Part shown: in pieces, positions 25,445-33,500 of the stretch
Position numbering within the stretch: position 1 is the stretch's first letter
Layout: the number at the start of each line of letters is the position of its first letter
Assembly: GCA_900170005.1 (NCBI GenBank)
Contig: LT827128.1
Coordinates: 1,550,001-1,614,000 of the forward strand
Source of the DNA: Gordonibacter massiliensis (ex Traore et al. 2017)
GTDB taxonomy: Bacteria > Actinomycetota > Coriobacteriia > Coriobacteriales > Eggerthellaceae
Direction: 5' to 3'
DNA: 64,000 nt
Made by a program: the position numbers and the translations under genes
The notes under the pieces: model-generated
What the model was told of the DNA's origin: nothing
What the model saw: only the letters and a program-made list of their open reading frames with translations
Databases searched by the model: none

Positions 25445-25518
25445 CGCGCTATCATGGAAGCCGCAGCAGCCCGCGCCGCCGACCGGCCGCGCGGCAGACG
25501 AACCGTTCGAGGTGCCGC

Positions 25519-26283
25519 ATGAGCCCGAAACGCTACGAAGCGAAGCTCCGCCTGGCCGAGGCGTTCGTGCGCCTCGTGGAAACCATGCCCGCGGAACGGA
25601 TCACCGTCAACCAGATCGCGGAGGCGGCGGGCAAGCACCGCAAGACGTTCTACTACCACTTCGCCGACAAGGAGCAGCTGGTCGTCTGGCTGTTTCGCTA
25701 CGATTTGGCAAGCGGGCTCGCCGACAAGTTCCCCGAGGACTTGCTCGTGCGCGAACACGACGCACCCGACAACCCGCTCGCGGAGCTCCCCTTCTACGCG
25801 CGCAGGATCGAAGAGTCGGGGCGCATCTACAACGCCCCCTTCTTCGCGGCGCTCTCCTATTCTTTGGAGAAGCGAAGGGCGTACTACCGCTGCATCTTCT
25901 CGACCCGCGGTCCAGGAACGCTCGACTTCTACCTGCACCAGCTGTTCTTCCCGGTGATCAAGGAGGACATACTGTTCCTGATCGACCGCGAGATCGACCG
26001 GCAGAGCGCGGTGGAGCAGAGGGCCCTGCGCGAGCGCCTGACGGGCAACGCGGGGGTCGACTTCCTCGCCGAGTTCTACACAGGGGCGGTCCTGTCGCGC
26101 TACGTCGAGCGCCTCAACTACACGTCGGCGCGGCGCACCGCACGCGACATCATCCCCTTCGAGAACGTCGTGCACGACTCGCTGGCAGCCCTCATACGGC
26201 AGGAGATCGAGAAAGCCGCCCGGGAACCCGGCGCCGAGGAACGGAAAAGGAAAGGAGACGCCCCATGTGCATCCCCTGCGTGA
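25519..26283 (+). CDS. TetR/AcrR family transcriptional regulator
   Basis: 254 residues. The N-terminal helix-turn-helix is clear: LAEAFVRLVETMPAERITVNQIAEAAGKHRKTFYYHFADKEQL, in one continuous TetR pattern at residues ~9-52. The rest is an all-helical ligand-binding domain with a Tyr/Phe-rich core (FYARRIEESGRIYN, YYRCIF). ATG at 25519 follows GAGGTG. Its place within the molybdoenzyme cluster suggests it senses the enzyme's substrate and controls that operon. Its last 19 bases overlap the next zinc-ribbon gene. Confidence 0.87.
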   Translation: MSPKRYEAKLRLAEAFVRLVETMPAERITVNQIAEAAGKHRKTFYYHFADKEQLVVWLFRYDLASGLADKFPEDLLVREHDAPDNPLAELPFYARRIEESGRIYNAPFFAALSYSLEKRRAYYRCIFSTRGPGTLDFYLHQLFFPVIKEDILFLIDREIDRQSAVEQRALRERLTGNAGVDFLAEFYTGAVLSRYVERLNYTSARRTARDIIPFENVVHDSLAALIRQEIEKAAREPGAEERKRKGDAPCASPA

Positions 26284-26477
26284 TGTGCGGCGCCTGCATG
26301 GACGGCGACGGCACGGCCGCCGACGACGGCCGCTGCCCCGCATGCGGCGAGCCGGTCGCTCCCGATGCGGTGAGCTGCCCGAAGTGCTTCACGTTCCTCT
26401 ACCGCAAACCCGTTGCGCCGAGCGATCGGCGCGAGGCGGACCGCGTCGATCGGGCTCAACCGGAAGGCGGCGCATAG
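26265..26477 (+). CDS. Small cysteine-rich zinc-ribbon protein
   Basis: 70 residues with nine Cys. CIPCVMCGACM at the N-terminus is followed by CPACGEPVAPDAVSCPKCF, a paired CxxC zinc ribbon. ATG at 26265 has AAAGGAG upstream and lies inside the end of the TetR gene (19-base overlap), so the two are translationally linked. Together with the zinc-ribbon protein at 25151 it gives two such proteins around one regulator. Function unknown. Confidence 0.75.
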   Translation: MCIPCVMCGACMDGDGTAADDGRCPACGEPVAPDAVSCPKCFTFLYRKPVAPSDRREADRVDRAQPEGGA

Positions 26478-26594
26478 GGCGCCGCCCGACTGGAAGCGCC
26501 GATCCTTCGTTGGCCTCGCGGCCCGCGCTCCGAACTTGTGCGGTTCGAGAGCGGCCCACCGATCAACTGCCGGCGAGAACGAGCCCGCAGCCGT

Positions 26595-27695
26595 TCATCC
26601 TCGCGCCGAAGCGCGCCAATCGCCTCGCCGCAGGCAGTACGCCTCAAGATCGCGCACGACGCCGTCGGGACCGACCTCGGCGGCATGGAGGGTGCCCTCA
26701 TGCGCGAAGCCGCACTTCTCGATGACACGGCGGGAGCGGTCGTTGGACGGGTAGTGCGTGCAGGTGACCAGGTCGAGCGCCAGCTCCTCGAAGCCGTAGC
26801 GCAGCACCTCGCGCGACGCCTCGGTCATGAGGCCGCGGCCCCAAGCGGGCTTCGCCATCGAGTAGCCCAGCATGAGGGCGTCCACGTTGCGCCGCTGCGG
26901 GTCGGGGATGAGGCCGACCGAGCCGATGCAGGGGCCCGTGCGCAGCGCAGCGCCCCCGTCGCCGGGCGCGGCGGCAGACCCGCTGGCGGAAAGCTTCTCG
27001 AACAAGCCGAACACGTGCGGCTCGCAGGCCACGGCCTCGATGAACGCGCGCGAGTCCTCTATAGTGCGGTGCATGGGCCAGCCGGCGTCCGCGCCCACGT
27101 CGGGATCCGAGCAATAGGCGAACACGTCCTCGGCGTCGTCCGGCACGATGGCGCGCAGCACCAGCCGCTCGGTCTCGAGCACGGGGCAGTCGGCGGCGGA
27201 GTCGGCCAGCAGACCGGGCCGCGCGCCCGGATGGCGCGCCTCGGACGCGGCGAGCGCGGCGCGCAGGCGCCCCTCGTCGATCACGCGCATGCCTTCCCCG
27301 CGCAGCAGGCGCGCCGCAGCACCGTAGCCTTCCGCGAGCGTGCCCGTGAACGTGCCGTCGTATACGCGCCCGCTGCCGCACGCCGGGCTCTTGGCCTTGA
27401 GCACGGCCAGCTTGCACCCGTTTCGCTGCACGATCTCGAGCGCCTTTCGCGCACCTTCCATGAACGCGGCCGTGACGTCGGCACCTTCCGCGTCCGTCAC
27501 GCGCAGGACGCGCTCGGACGCGGCGATCTCGCTCGGCGGACGCGGCACGGGCAGGCCGCCGAGGACCTCCGGGCACAGCCCCACGAGCTCGACGCCGTCA
27601 ACGTCTCGCAGGGACCGAGCCGTTTCGTTCGGGCAAGCCCGCCCGTCGAAGCGGCATGACTCCCCCATAAGGCAGGAGCTGATGGCTATCTTCAA
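26595..27695 (-). CDS. DUF523 domain fused to a GNAT acetyltransferase
   Basis: 366 residues. The first ~150 are DUF523: ISSCLMGESCRFDGRACPN, then GLCPEVLGGLPVPRPPSEI and AVLKAKSPACGSGRVYDG with its conserved Cys and Gly. From about residue 165 comes a RimJ/RimL-type GNAT domain: LETERLVLRAIVPDDAEDVF, GSVGLIPD, GYSMAKPAWGRGLMTEA (acetyl-CoA loop) and NDRSRRVIEKCGF. The start is TTG at 27695, with AGAGAGG six bases upstream and the protein beginning LKIAISSCLMG, as DUF523 proteins do. The two domains usually occur separately. The gene diverges from the NUDIX gene. Confidence 0.85.
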   Translation of the reverse strand: MKIAISSCLMGESCRFDGRACPNETARSLRDVDGVELVGLCPEVLGGLPVPRPPSEIAASERVLRVTDAEGADVTAAFMEGARKALEIVQRNGCKLAVLKAKSPACGSGRVYDGTFTGTLAEGYGAAARLLRGEGMRVIDEGRLRAALAASEARHPGARPGLLADSAADCPVLETERLVLRAIVPDDAEDVFAYCSDPDVGADAGWPMHRTIEDSRAFIEAVACEPHVFGLFEKLSASGSAAAPGDGGAALRTGPCIGSVGLIPDPQRRNVDALMLGYSMAKPAWGRGLMTEASREVLRYGFEELALDLVTCTHYPSNDRSRRVIEKCGFAHEGTLHAAEVGPDGVVRDLEAYCLRRGDWRASARG

Positions 27696-27787
27696 GAGCG
27701 GCCTCTCTTCCGTAGCATCGGACAATAACGACGGCCATTCTACCACGCCGTCCCTCTCGCGGCGTTGCCCTTCGCGTGGGCTCCGCG

Positions 27788-27793
27788 TACAAT
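27788..27793 (+). promoter_or_regulatory. -10-like box of the NUDIX gene
   Basis: TACAAT lies only eight bases before the NUDIX ATG, with no ribosome-binding site in between. If used, the transcript would be leaderless or nearly so. No clear -35 was seen. Confidence 0.4.
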
Positions 27794-27801
27794 GGGCACC
27801 C

Positions 27802-28377
27802 ATGAGCCTCATCGACGACATACGCGCCTACGAACCCTTCAACGAGCAGGAGGAGGCCGACCGGCAGGTCATCCTGCACGCGCTCGAAACCGACCCGCAC
27901 GCATTCGACCGCTCGTCGGCCGCCCATATGGCCTGCTCCGTCTGGACGGTCGATCCCGCCCGGAAACGCACGCTCATGGTGTACCACAACCTTTACGACT
28001 CATGGAGCTGGATCGGCGGGCACGCCGACGGCGAGCGCGACCTCGCCCGCGTGGCGCTGCGCGAGCTGGAAGAGGAGACCGGGGTCGCGCATGCGCGCCT
28101 CGTGCCGTGCGGACCGGGCGGCATCTACTCGCTCGAGGTGCTCACGGTGGACGGTCACGAGAAGCGCGGACGCTACGTGAGCTCGCATCTGCACCTGAAC
28201 GTCACCTACCTGGCCGTGGCCTCGCCGGACGAGCCGCTGCGCATCAAGCCCGACGAGAACAGCGGCGTGAGGTGGGTGGACCTGGACGACGTCTGCGCCG
28301 TGTCGACCGAGCCCTGGATCGCGATGCGCATCTACCGCAAGCTCATCGACAAGCTGGCCGCCGTCGACCTCGGCTGA
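27802..28377 (+). CDS. NUDIX hydrolase
   Basis: 191 residues. The Nudix box is GHADGERDLARVALRELEEETG at about residues 73-94 (Gx5Ex7REUxEExG with the metal-binding Glu residues). It is preceded by SWSWIGG and followed by the beta-strand SHLHLNVTYLAV. Such enzymes hydrolyse a nucleoside diphosphate linked to another group; the substrate is not evident. ATG at 27802 has a TACAAT box just upstream. It converges on the GGDEF gene with a 59-base gap. Confidence 0.9.
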   Translation: MSLIDDIRAYEPFNEQEEADRQVILHALETDPHAFDRSSAAHMACSVWTVDPARKRTLMVYHNLYDSWSWIGGHADGERDLARVALRELEEETGVAHARLVPCGPGGIYSLEVLTVDGHEKRGRYVSSHLHLNVTYLAVASPDEPLRIKPDENSGVRWVDLDDVCAVSTEPWIAMRIYRKLIDKLAAVDLG

Positions 28378-28436
28378 GCAGAGCGCACGCAGCGGAAAGT
28401 CCCTCGAAAACCCGCAGAGCAGCCGGCACTGCAGCG

Positions 28437-29711
28437 TCACGCCACCGTGTAGCCGTTTCTCCCGTTATCTTTCGTTCGATAAAGAGCCTGGTCGGCAGCA
28501 TGGTACAGCGTTCTGAAATCGTTACGTCCGCCGCCGCAGCGAACAGCGCCCAAGCTCACGGTGATGGGCGGCGTGCATTGCGCGAACGCGGCCTCCACCT
28601 CTTCGACGATGCCGCGCGCGAACCGCTCCACTTCGTCATCGGAGCACGGCTCGGGAAGGAACAGCAGGAACTCGTCCCCGCCGAGCCGGGCGAAGCTCGC
28701 CTCGTCCGAAAGGAGCCCGCGCACGGTGTCGGCCAGCGCCACGAGCACATCGTCGCCCCGATCATGGCCGTACTCGTCGTTCACTCTCTTGAAGTCGTCC
28801 ACGTCGACGATGGCGAGCGCGCCGCCGCCTCCGTCGGCGACCTGCTGATTGACGATCGCCTCGATGGCGACGCGGTTCAAAGCGCGCGTCAGCCCGTCGC
28901 GTTGGGATAGCTCGGTCAGCAGCTCCATGCGGCGCTTGGCATCGTCGATGTTCCGCAAGCAGCCGACCACCGCATGCACGACCCCGTTGCCGTCGGCCAA
29001 AGGCGTCAGGCTGAGCGACGACCACACGTAGCGCCCTTCCCCGTCGCGAACCTTCAGCTCCATGCTCCCCGGCTCCTTCGAGCGCGCGGCCGCCTGAGCC
29101 AGCGCCTCGAAGTGCCGGCGAGAGGATTCGTCTATCCAGCCGTCACGCAACAGCACGCCGAGCGGCCCCTCCGGAGGCTCACCGGAGAACACCTGGCGGT
29201 AGTTCTCGCTGAACGAAATCTCTCCCGTGTCGTCGTTCCATTCGAAGACCACGTTGCCGCTGCCCTGAATGGCCAGACGGTACTTCTCCTCGCTCAGCTT
29301 GAGCGCCTGCTCCATCGTCTTGAGTTCGGTCACGTCGGTGAGCATGCAGTGGATGTAGCGCTTCCCGTCGTCGTGCAGCACCGCCTTGGCGCGGTCGAGG
29401 ACGTGAACGCAGCTGCCGTCCTTCCTTTTCAACCGATACTCCACTTCGAAGGTGTCGCCCCGCGAGAACTGGTCGACCACCTCGGCGGTCAGACGCTCGA
29501 CGTCGTCTTCGTGAACAAGCTGCATCTGCTCTTTCCGCAGAAGTTCGTCATGCGTGTAGCCGCTCAGCCGCGTCATCCCCTCCGTGGCGTAGCGCAGATG
29601 GAACGGCGGATCGTAATCCGAGTACACGATGCCTCCCTGCAGGTTTTCCAGCAGGAAGCTGTTCTCCAAGAAGGCGTCGCCGTGAAGACCGTCTTCTCCC
29701 ATGCCAACCAT
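28437..29711 (-). CDS. PAS-PAS-GGDEF diguanylate cyclase
   Basis: About 424 residues. Two PAS/PAC units: the first at ~20-135 (IVYSDYDPPFHLRYATEGMTRLSGYT, then VEYRLKRKDGS), the second at ~140-265 (EEKYRLAIQGSGNVVFEW, then GSMELKVRDGEGRYVW). A C-terminal GGDEF domain follows (SQRDGLTRALNR, IVDVDDFKRVNDEYGHDRGD). The active-site motif GGDEF is intact in ARLGGDEFLLF, so it should make cyclic di-GMP; an RxxD inhibitory site is not apparent. No membrane segment, so a cytoplasmic sensor. ATG at 29711 was chosen for GGGGAG upstream; 29702 and 29789 are alternatives. Confidence 0.9.
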   Translation of the reverse strand: MVGMGEDGLHGDAFLENSFLLENLQGGIVYSDYDPPFHLRYATEGMTRLSGYTHDELLRKEQMQLVHEDDVERLTAEVVDQFSRGDTFEVEYRLKRKDGSCVHVLDRAKAVLHDDGKRYIHCMLTDVTELKTMEQALKLSEEKYRLAIQGSGNVVFEWNDDTGEISFSENYRQVFSGEPPEGPLGVLLRDGWIDESSRRHFEALAQAAARSKEPGSMELKVRDGEGRYVWSSLSLTPLADGNGVVHAVVGCLRNIDDAKRRMELLTELSQRDGLTRALNRVAIEAIVNQQVADGGGGALAIVDVDDFKRVNDEYGHDRGDDVLVALADTVRGLLSDEASFARLGGDEFLLFLPEPCSDDEVERFARGIVEEVEAAFAQCTPPITVSLGAVRCGGGRNDFRTLYHAADQALYRTKDNGRNGYTVA

Positions 29712-29992
29712 CGCCTCTCCCCTCGCGCTCTTGGCCGTGCAAGGCTGGATCGGTCCTTCGTTCGATGCGCCCGTCGCGGTCACCGTCAAGTATAACGCCT
29801 GCTTCTCGGCGCGTATCGGAAAATCCCACTGTTTTGATCGGTAAAAGCCCCTTTTTCGACGTTCGGCTTCAACCCGCAGGCGCTCGACGCTGATAAAATC
29901 GGGAAAGCCGCTTCGCGGTCGAGCGAATAATCACGCGAACGAACGTTCCGTTATAGTATACTGAAAGTTCTTCGCACAAAAGAGAGGCTGCC

Positions 29993-32900
29993 ATGGTATC
30001 CGAAGACGAGCTCGACCGTCACTGCCACCCGCGCACGTTGCAGCGGGCCCAGGCGATCGCGGCCTCCGATCGGAACATCCTCACGAAGCAGGTGCGCTAC
30101 GACGGCGACGAGACCGTGCTCTCCGCGTTCGTCGCTTCGAGCAACGGCTGGAACGACCGCTATCGCACCTCCGCGTCCTTCGACGAGGAGGCCGACGTCG
30201 TCACGGACTACGCGTGCACCTGCCCCGCCTACCGCGAGTACGACGGCATGTGCAAGCACTCCGCGGCGTTGCTCCTGGCCTACGGGAAGGCGCCGGAAAA
30301 GTTCTTGGGCTACCGGGAGGTGCGCACGGCCTCCACCTCGCCGAGCATCGCCGCGTTCATGGAGCGCGCGCGGCAGGCGGATGCCGAGGAGCCGGGCACC
30401 GTGGACGTGGAGGCCACCGTCGCCTACGGCTACCGCACGTGGTCGGCGCACTTCCGCGTGGGCGGCCCGAACGGGTCCTACGTGCTGCGGAGCATCTCCG
30501 ACTTCGTGCGCCGCATGCGCACCGGCGAGCGTTTCGCCTACGGCAAGAAGCTCGCCTTCGCCCACGTCCCCTCCGCGTTCACCGACCGCGGGCGCGCCCT
30601 CGTCGGCTTCCTGGACAAGGCGGTCTCGTTGCGCGAGCAGGCGAACGGCCCGCTGTACGGCCGCTACCGCAGCCGCGAGGAAGTTGAGCGCAGCCTGGAT
30701 CTGTCGGACTGGGAGCTCATCGAGCTTCTGGACGTGCTCGACGGCACCTCGTTCACCGTCGAAGGGACCGACTACGGCACGCGCTCCGTCACGCAGGCGC
30801 GCATCGTGCACGAGGACCCGTTCATCGACGTGCGCCTGAACCGCACGGACAAAGGCGGCTTCGCCATCGCGCGGGGGGACGACATCCCCTTCGCCGCGCA
30901 GGGAGAGCGCATGTACGTATGGCAGGACGACCTGTTCTACCGCTGCTCGCCCGGCTTCGCGCGCACGGCCGACTTCCTGCGCAACGTGTACGGAAGCGAC
31001 GACGACCGCCTGTTCGTGAGCGAGACCGACATGCCCCTGTTCTGCGCGGCCGTGCTGCCCGCCATCGAAGAGCACCTGCACGTGATCGCCCCCGCCGAGG
31101 TGAACGCCTACCGCCCGGTACCCTGCCAACTGGAGTTCTACTTCGATCGGGACAAGCGCGGGGTGACCTGCGACGCCCAAGCCGTGTACGGAGAGCACCG
31201 CCACCCGCTGTTCGAGGCGCTGGGAAGCGGGACCGCAGGCGGCCGTCCGTCTCGGGGCGAAGGGCCCGACGCGCCTCCCGGCCCGCTGCGCGACGAGCGC
31301 CTGGAAGGCAAGGCGCGCGATCTGGTGGAGCGCTACCTCGACCTGCCGGATCCTTTCATCGAGATAGGCGACGACGAGGCCATCGCCACGCTCGTGTTCG
31401 GCGGCCTCGCCCGCTTCCAGGAGCTCGGCGAAGTGTTCACCACGCCCGCCTTCGACCGGCTCTTGCGCGACAAGCAGCCGCGCATCGCCACGGGGCTCTC
31501 CCTCGCGGGGGACCTGGTGAACCTCACCGTGTCGTCCGACGACCTTCCGGCCTCGGAGCTCGCCGCGCTGCTTTCCAGCTACCGCAAGCGCAAGCGCTAC
31601 CACCGGCTGCGCAACGGCGCGTTCATGAGCCTGGAGGGCTACGACCTGGCCGAGCTCGACCGCCTGGTGGAGGACTTCGGCATCACGGCCAGGGAGCTCT
31701 CGTCGGGCACGGTGCAGCTGCCCGCCTTCCGCGCGCTCTACCTGGACGAGGCGCTGGCCGACGCCGAGCGCGACGAGTCGTTCACGCGCTACGTGGAGAA
31801 CTTCCGCAAGGTGGACGAGCGCGCCTACCGCGCGCCGGCGTCGCTCGCGGGCACGCTGCGCCCCTACCAGGAGGCGGGCTTTCGCTGGATGAGCGCGCTC
31901 GCCGACGCGGGGTTCGGCGGTATCCTGGCCGACGAGATGGGCTTGGGCAAGTCCGTGCAGCTCATCGCCTTTTTGCTCGCACGGCGCGAGGAGGCGCGCG
32001 AGGCGGGGCCTAGCCTTATCGTGTGCCCCGCCTCGCTCGTGTACAACTGGAAGGCCGAGTTCGAGCGGTTCGCGCCCGAGCTGAACGTGCGCGCCGTGGC
32101 GGGCACGAAGCGCGAGCGGACCCTCGCGCGCGACGAAGCCTGCGGCACCGCGACGCACGGACGCGGAACGACCGGCGGCAAGCCCTGCGACGTGCTCGTG
32201 ACCTCCTACGACCTGCTGCGCATCGACGCGGACGACTACGCCCGCCGATCATTTTTCTGCTGCGTGCTCGACGAGGCGCAGTACGTGAAGAACCATGCCA
32301 CCAAGACGGCGCGCGGCGTGAAGCGCGTGCGGGCGCGCCACCGCTTCGCCCTCACCGGCACGCCGGTGGAGAACCGCCCGAGCGAGCTGTGGAGCATCTT
32401 CGACTTCCTCATGCCGGGGCTACTGGGCTCCTACATGCGCTTCCGCGAACGCTTCGAGCTGCCGCTGCTCGGCGGCGACGACGAGGCCGCTCGGCGACTG
32501 CAGGCGCTCGTGGGGCCGTTCATGCTCCGACGCCTGAAGGCCGACGTGCTGCGCGACTTGCCCGACAAGCTGGAATCGGTGGTGCGCGTGAGCCTGGAGG
32601 GCGAGCAGCGCCGCCTGTACGCCGCGAGCGAGCAGCAGCTGCGGGAGGCGCTGACCGCGCAGCACCGCGAGCGCAAGAGCCGGGAGCGCGACCGCACCAA
32701 AGTCGAGGTGCTCGCCGAGCTCACGAGGCTGCGCCAGCTGTGCTGCGATCCGGGGCTTCTGTACGAGAACTACGACGGCCCCGCCGCGAAGCTGGACGCC
32801 GTCGTGGAACTGGTGGAGTCCGCTTTGGACGCCGGGGAGAAGACGCTCGTGTTCTCGCAGTTCACGAGCTTCCTCGCGCGCATCTCGAAGCGGCTCGCGC

Positions 32901-33295
32901 GCGCCGGCGTGCCCCACTACACCATCACGGGCGCCACGCCCAAGAAGAAGCGCCTGGAGCTGGTGGACGCCTTCAACGCCGACGACACGCCCGCGTTCCT
33001 CGTGTCGCTCAAGGCGGGCGGCACGGGGCTCAACCTCACGGGCGCGTCGGTGGTCGTGCACGCCGACCCCTGGTGGAACGCCGCCGCGCAGAACCAGGCC
33101 ACCGACCGCGCGCACCGCATCGGCCAGACGAAGGTGGTGAGCGTGCACCAGGTCATCGCCGAGGGCACCATCGAGGAGCGCATCCTGCGCCTTCAGGACG
33201 CCAAGAGCGAGCTGGCCGACCGCCTGGTGGCCGGCGGCGGCATCTCGCTGGCCAGCTTGAGCAAGGAAGAGCTCGCAGACCTGCTGCAGGGCTAG
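29993..33295 (+). CDS. SWIM zinc-finger SNF2-family helicase
   Basis: 1100 residues. A SWIM finger lies near the N-terminus (CTCPAYREYDGMCKH, residues 75-89). A long middle region of the bacterial SNF2-associated type follows. The SNF2 ATPase starts near residue 620: ILADEMGLGKSVQLIAF (Walker A), VLDEAQYVKN (DEAQ), FALTGTPVENRPSELW. The helicase C lobe holds VFSQFTSFLARI, SLKAGGTGLNLTGAS and ATDRAHRIGQTKVV. Such proteins are ATP-driven translocases of nucleoprotein; some appear in defence islands, but none of those genes is adjacent here. ATG at 29993 has AGAGAGG upstream. A TATACT box lies at 29957. Confidence 0.93.
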   Translation: MVSEDELDRHCHPRTLQRAQAIAASDRNILTKQVRYDGDETVLSAFVASSNGWNDRYRTSASFDEEADVVTDYACTCPAYREYDGMCKHSAALLLAYGKAPEKFLGYREVRTASTSPSIAAFMERARQADAEEPGTVDVEATVAYGYRTWSAHFRVGGPNGSYVLRSISDFVRRMRTGERFAYGKKLAFAHVPSAFTDRGRALVGFLDKAVSLREQANGPLYGRYRSREEVERSLDLSDWELIELLDVLDGTSFTVEGTDYGTRSVTQARIVHEDPFIDVRLNRTDKGGFAIARGDDIPFAAQGERMYVWQDDLFYRCSPGFARTADFLRNVYGSDDDRLFVSETDMPLFCAAVLPAIEEHLHVIAPAEVNAYRPVPCQLEFYFDRDKRGVTCDAQAVYGEHRHPLFEALGSGTAGGRPSRGEGPDAPPGPLRDERLEGKARDLVERYLDLPDPFIEIGDDEAIATLVFGGLARFQELGEVFTTPAFDRLLRDKQPRIATGLSLAGDLVNLTVSSDDLPASELAALLSSYRKRKRYHRLRNGAFMSLEGYDLAELDRLVEDFGITARELSSGTVQLPAFRALYLDEALADAERDESFTRYVENFRKVDERAYRAPASLAGTLRPYQEAGFRWMSALADAGFGGILADEMGLGKSVQLIAFLLARREEAREAGPSLIVCPASLVYNWKAEFERFAPELNVRAVAGTKRERTLARDEACGTATHGRGTTGGKPCDVLVTSYDLLRIDADDYARRSFFCCVLDEAQYVKNHATKTARGVKRVRARHRFALTGTPVENRPSELWSIFDFLMPGLLGSYMRFRERFELPLLGGDDEAARRLQALVGPFMLRRLKADVLRDLPDKLESVVRVSLEGEQRRLYAASEQQLREALTAQHRERKSRERDRTKVEVLAELTRLRQLCCDPGLLYENYDGPAAKLDAVVELVESALDAGEKTLVFSQFTSFLARISKRLARAGVPHYTITGATPKKKRLELVDAFNADDTPAFLVSLKAGGTGLNLTGASVVVHADPWWNAAAQNQATDRAHRIGQTKVVSVHQVIAEGTIEERILRLQDAKSELADRLVAGGGISLASLSKEELADLLQG

Positions 33296-33480
33296 TTGTC
33301 ATCCTGAGCGGAGCGCCGAAGGCGCGGAGTCGAAGGATCTTCAGCATCGGAAGGATTCCATCGTCGAAGATCCTTCGACTCCGGCCTGCGGCCTCCGCTC
33401 AGGATGACAAGAAGAGGAGGGCTTGCGGCCTTCCACCAGGATGACAAGAGGGGGCCTGCGGCCCCCTCTCAAGATGACAG
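33296..33480. repeat. Compound palindromic intergenic element
   Basis: Outer arms TTGTCATCCTGAGCGGA (33296-33312) and TCCGCTCAGGATGACAA (33394-33410) are perfect complements. Inner arms at 33326-33342 and 33366-33382 (GGAGTCGAAGGATCTTC and its complement) also pair. The tail holds two further partial copies (AGGATGACAAG near 33453, AAGATGACAG near 33472) with a GGGGGCCTGCGGCCCCC hairpin between them. It lies between convergent genes and could act as a two-way terminator. GTCATCCTGAG palindromes of this kind are dispersed intergenic repeats in many bacteria. Confidence 0.7.
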
Positions 33481-33500
33481 AAAGATCGCCCGCCCGAAGC

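Noticed and set aside
29951-32158. 735-codon frame on the minus strand under the SNF2 helicase gene
   Set aside because: Antisense shadow in a GC-rich gene; no domain pattern, and the plus-strand gene has full SNF2 motifs.
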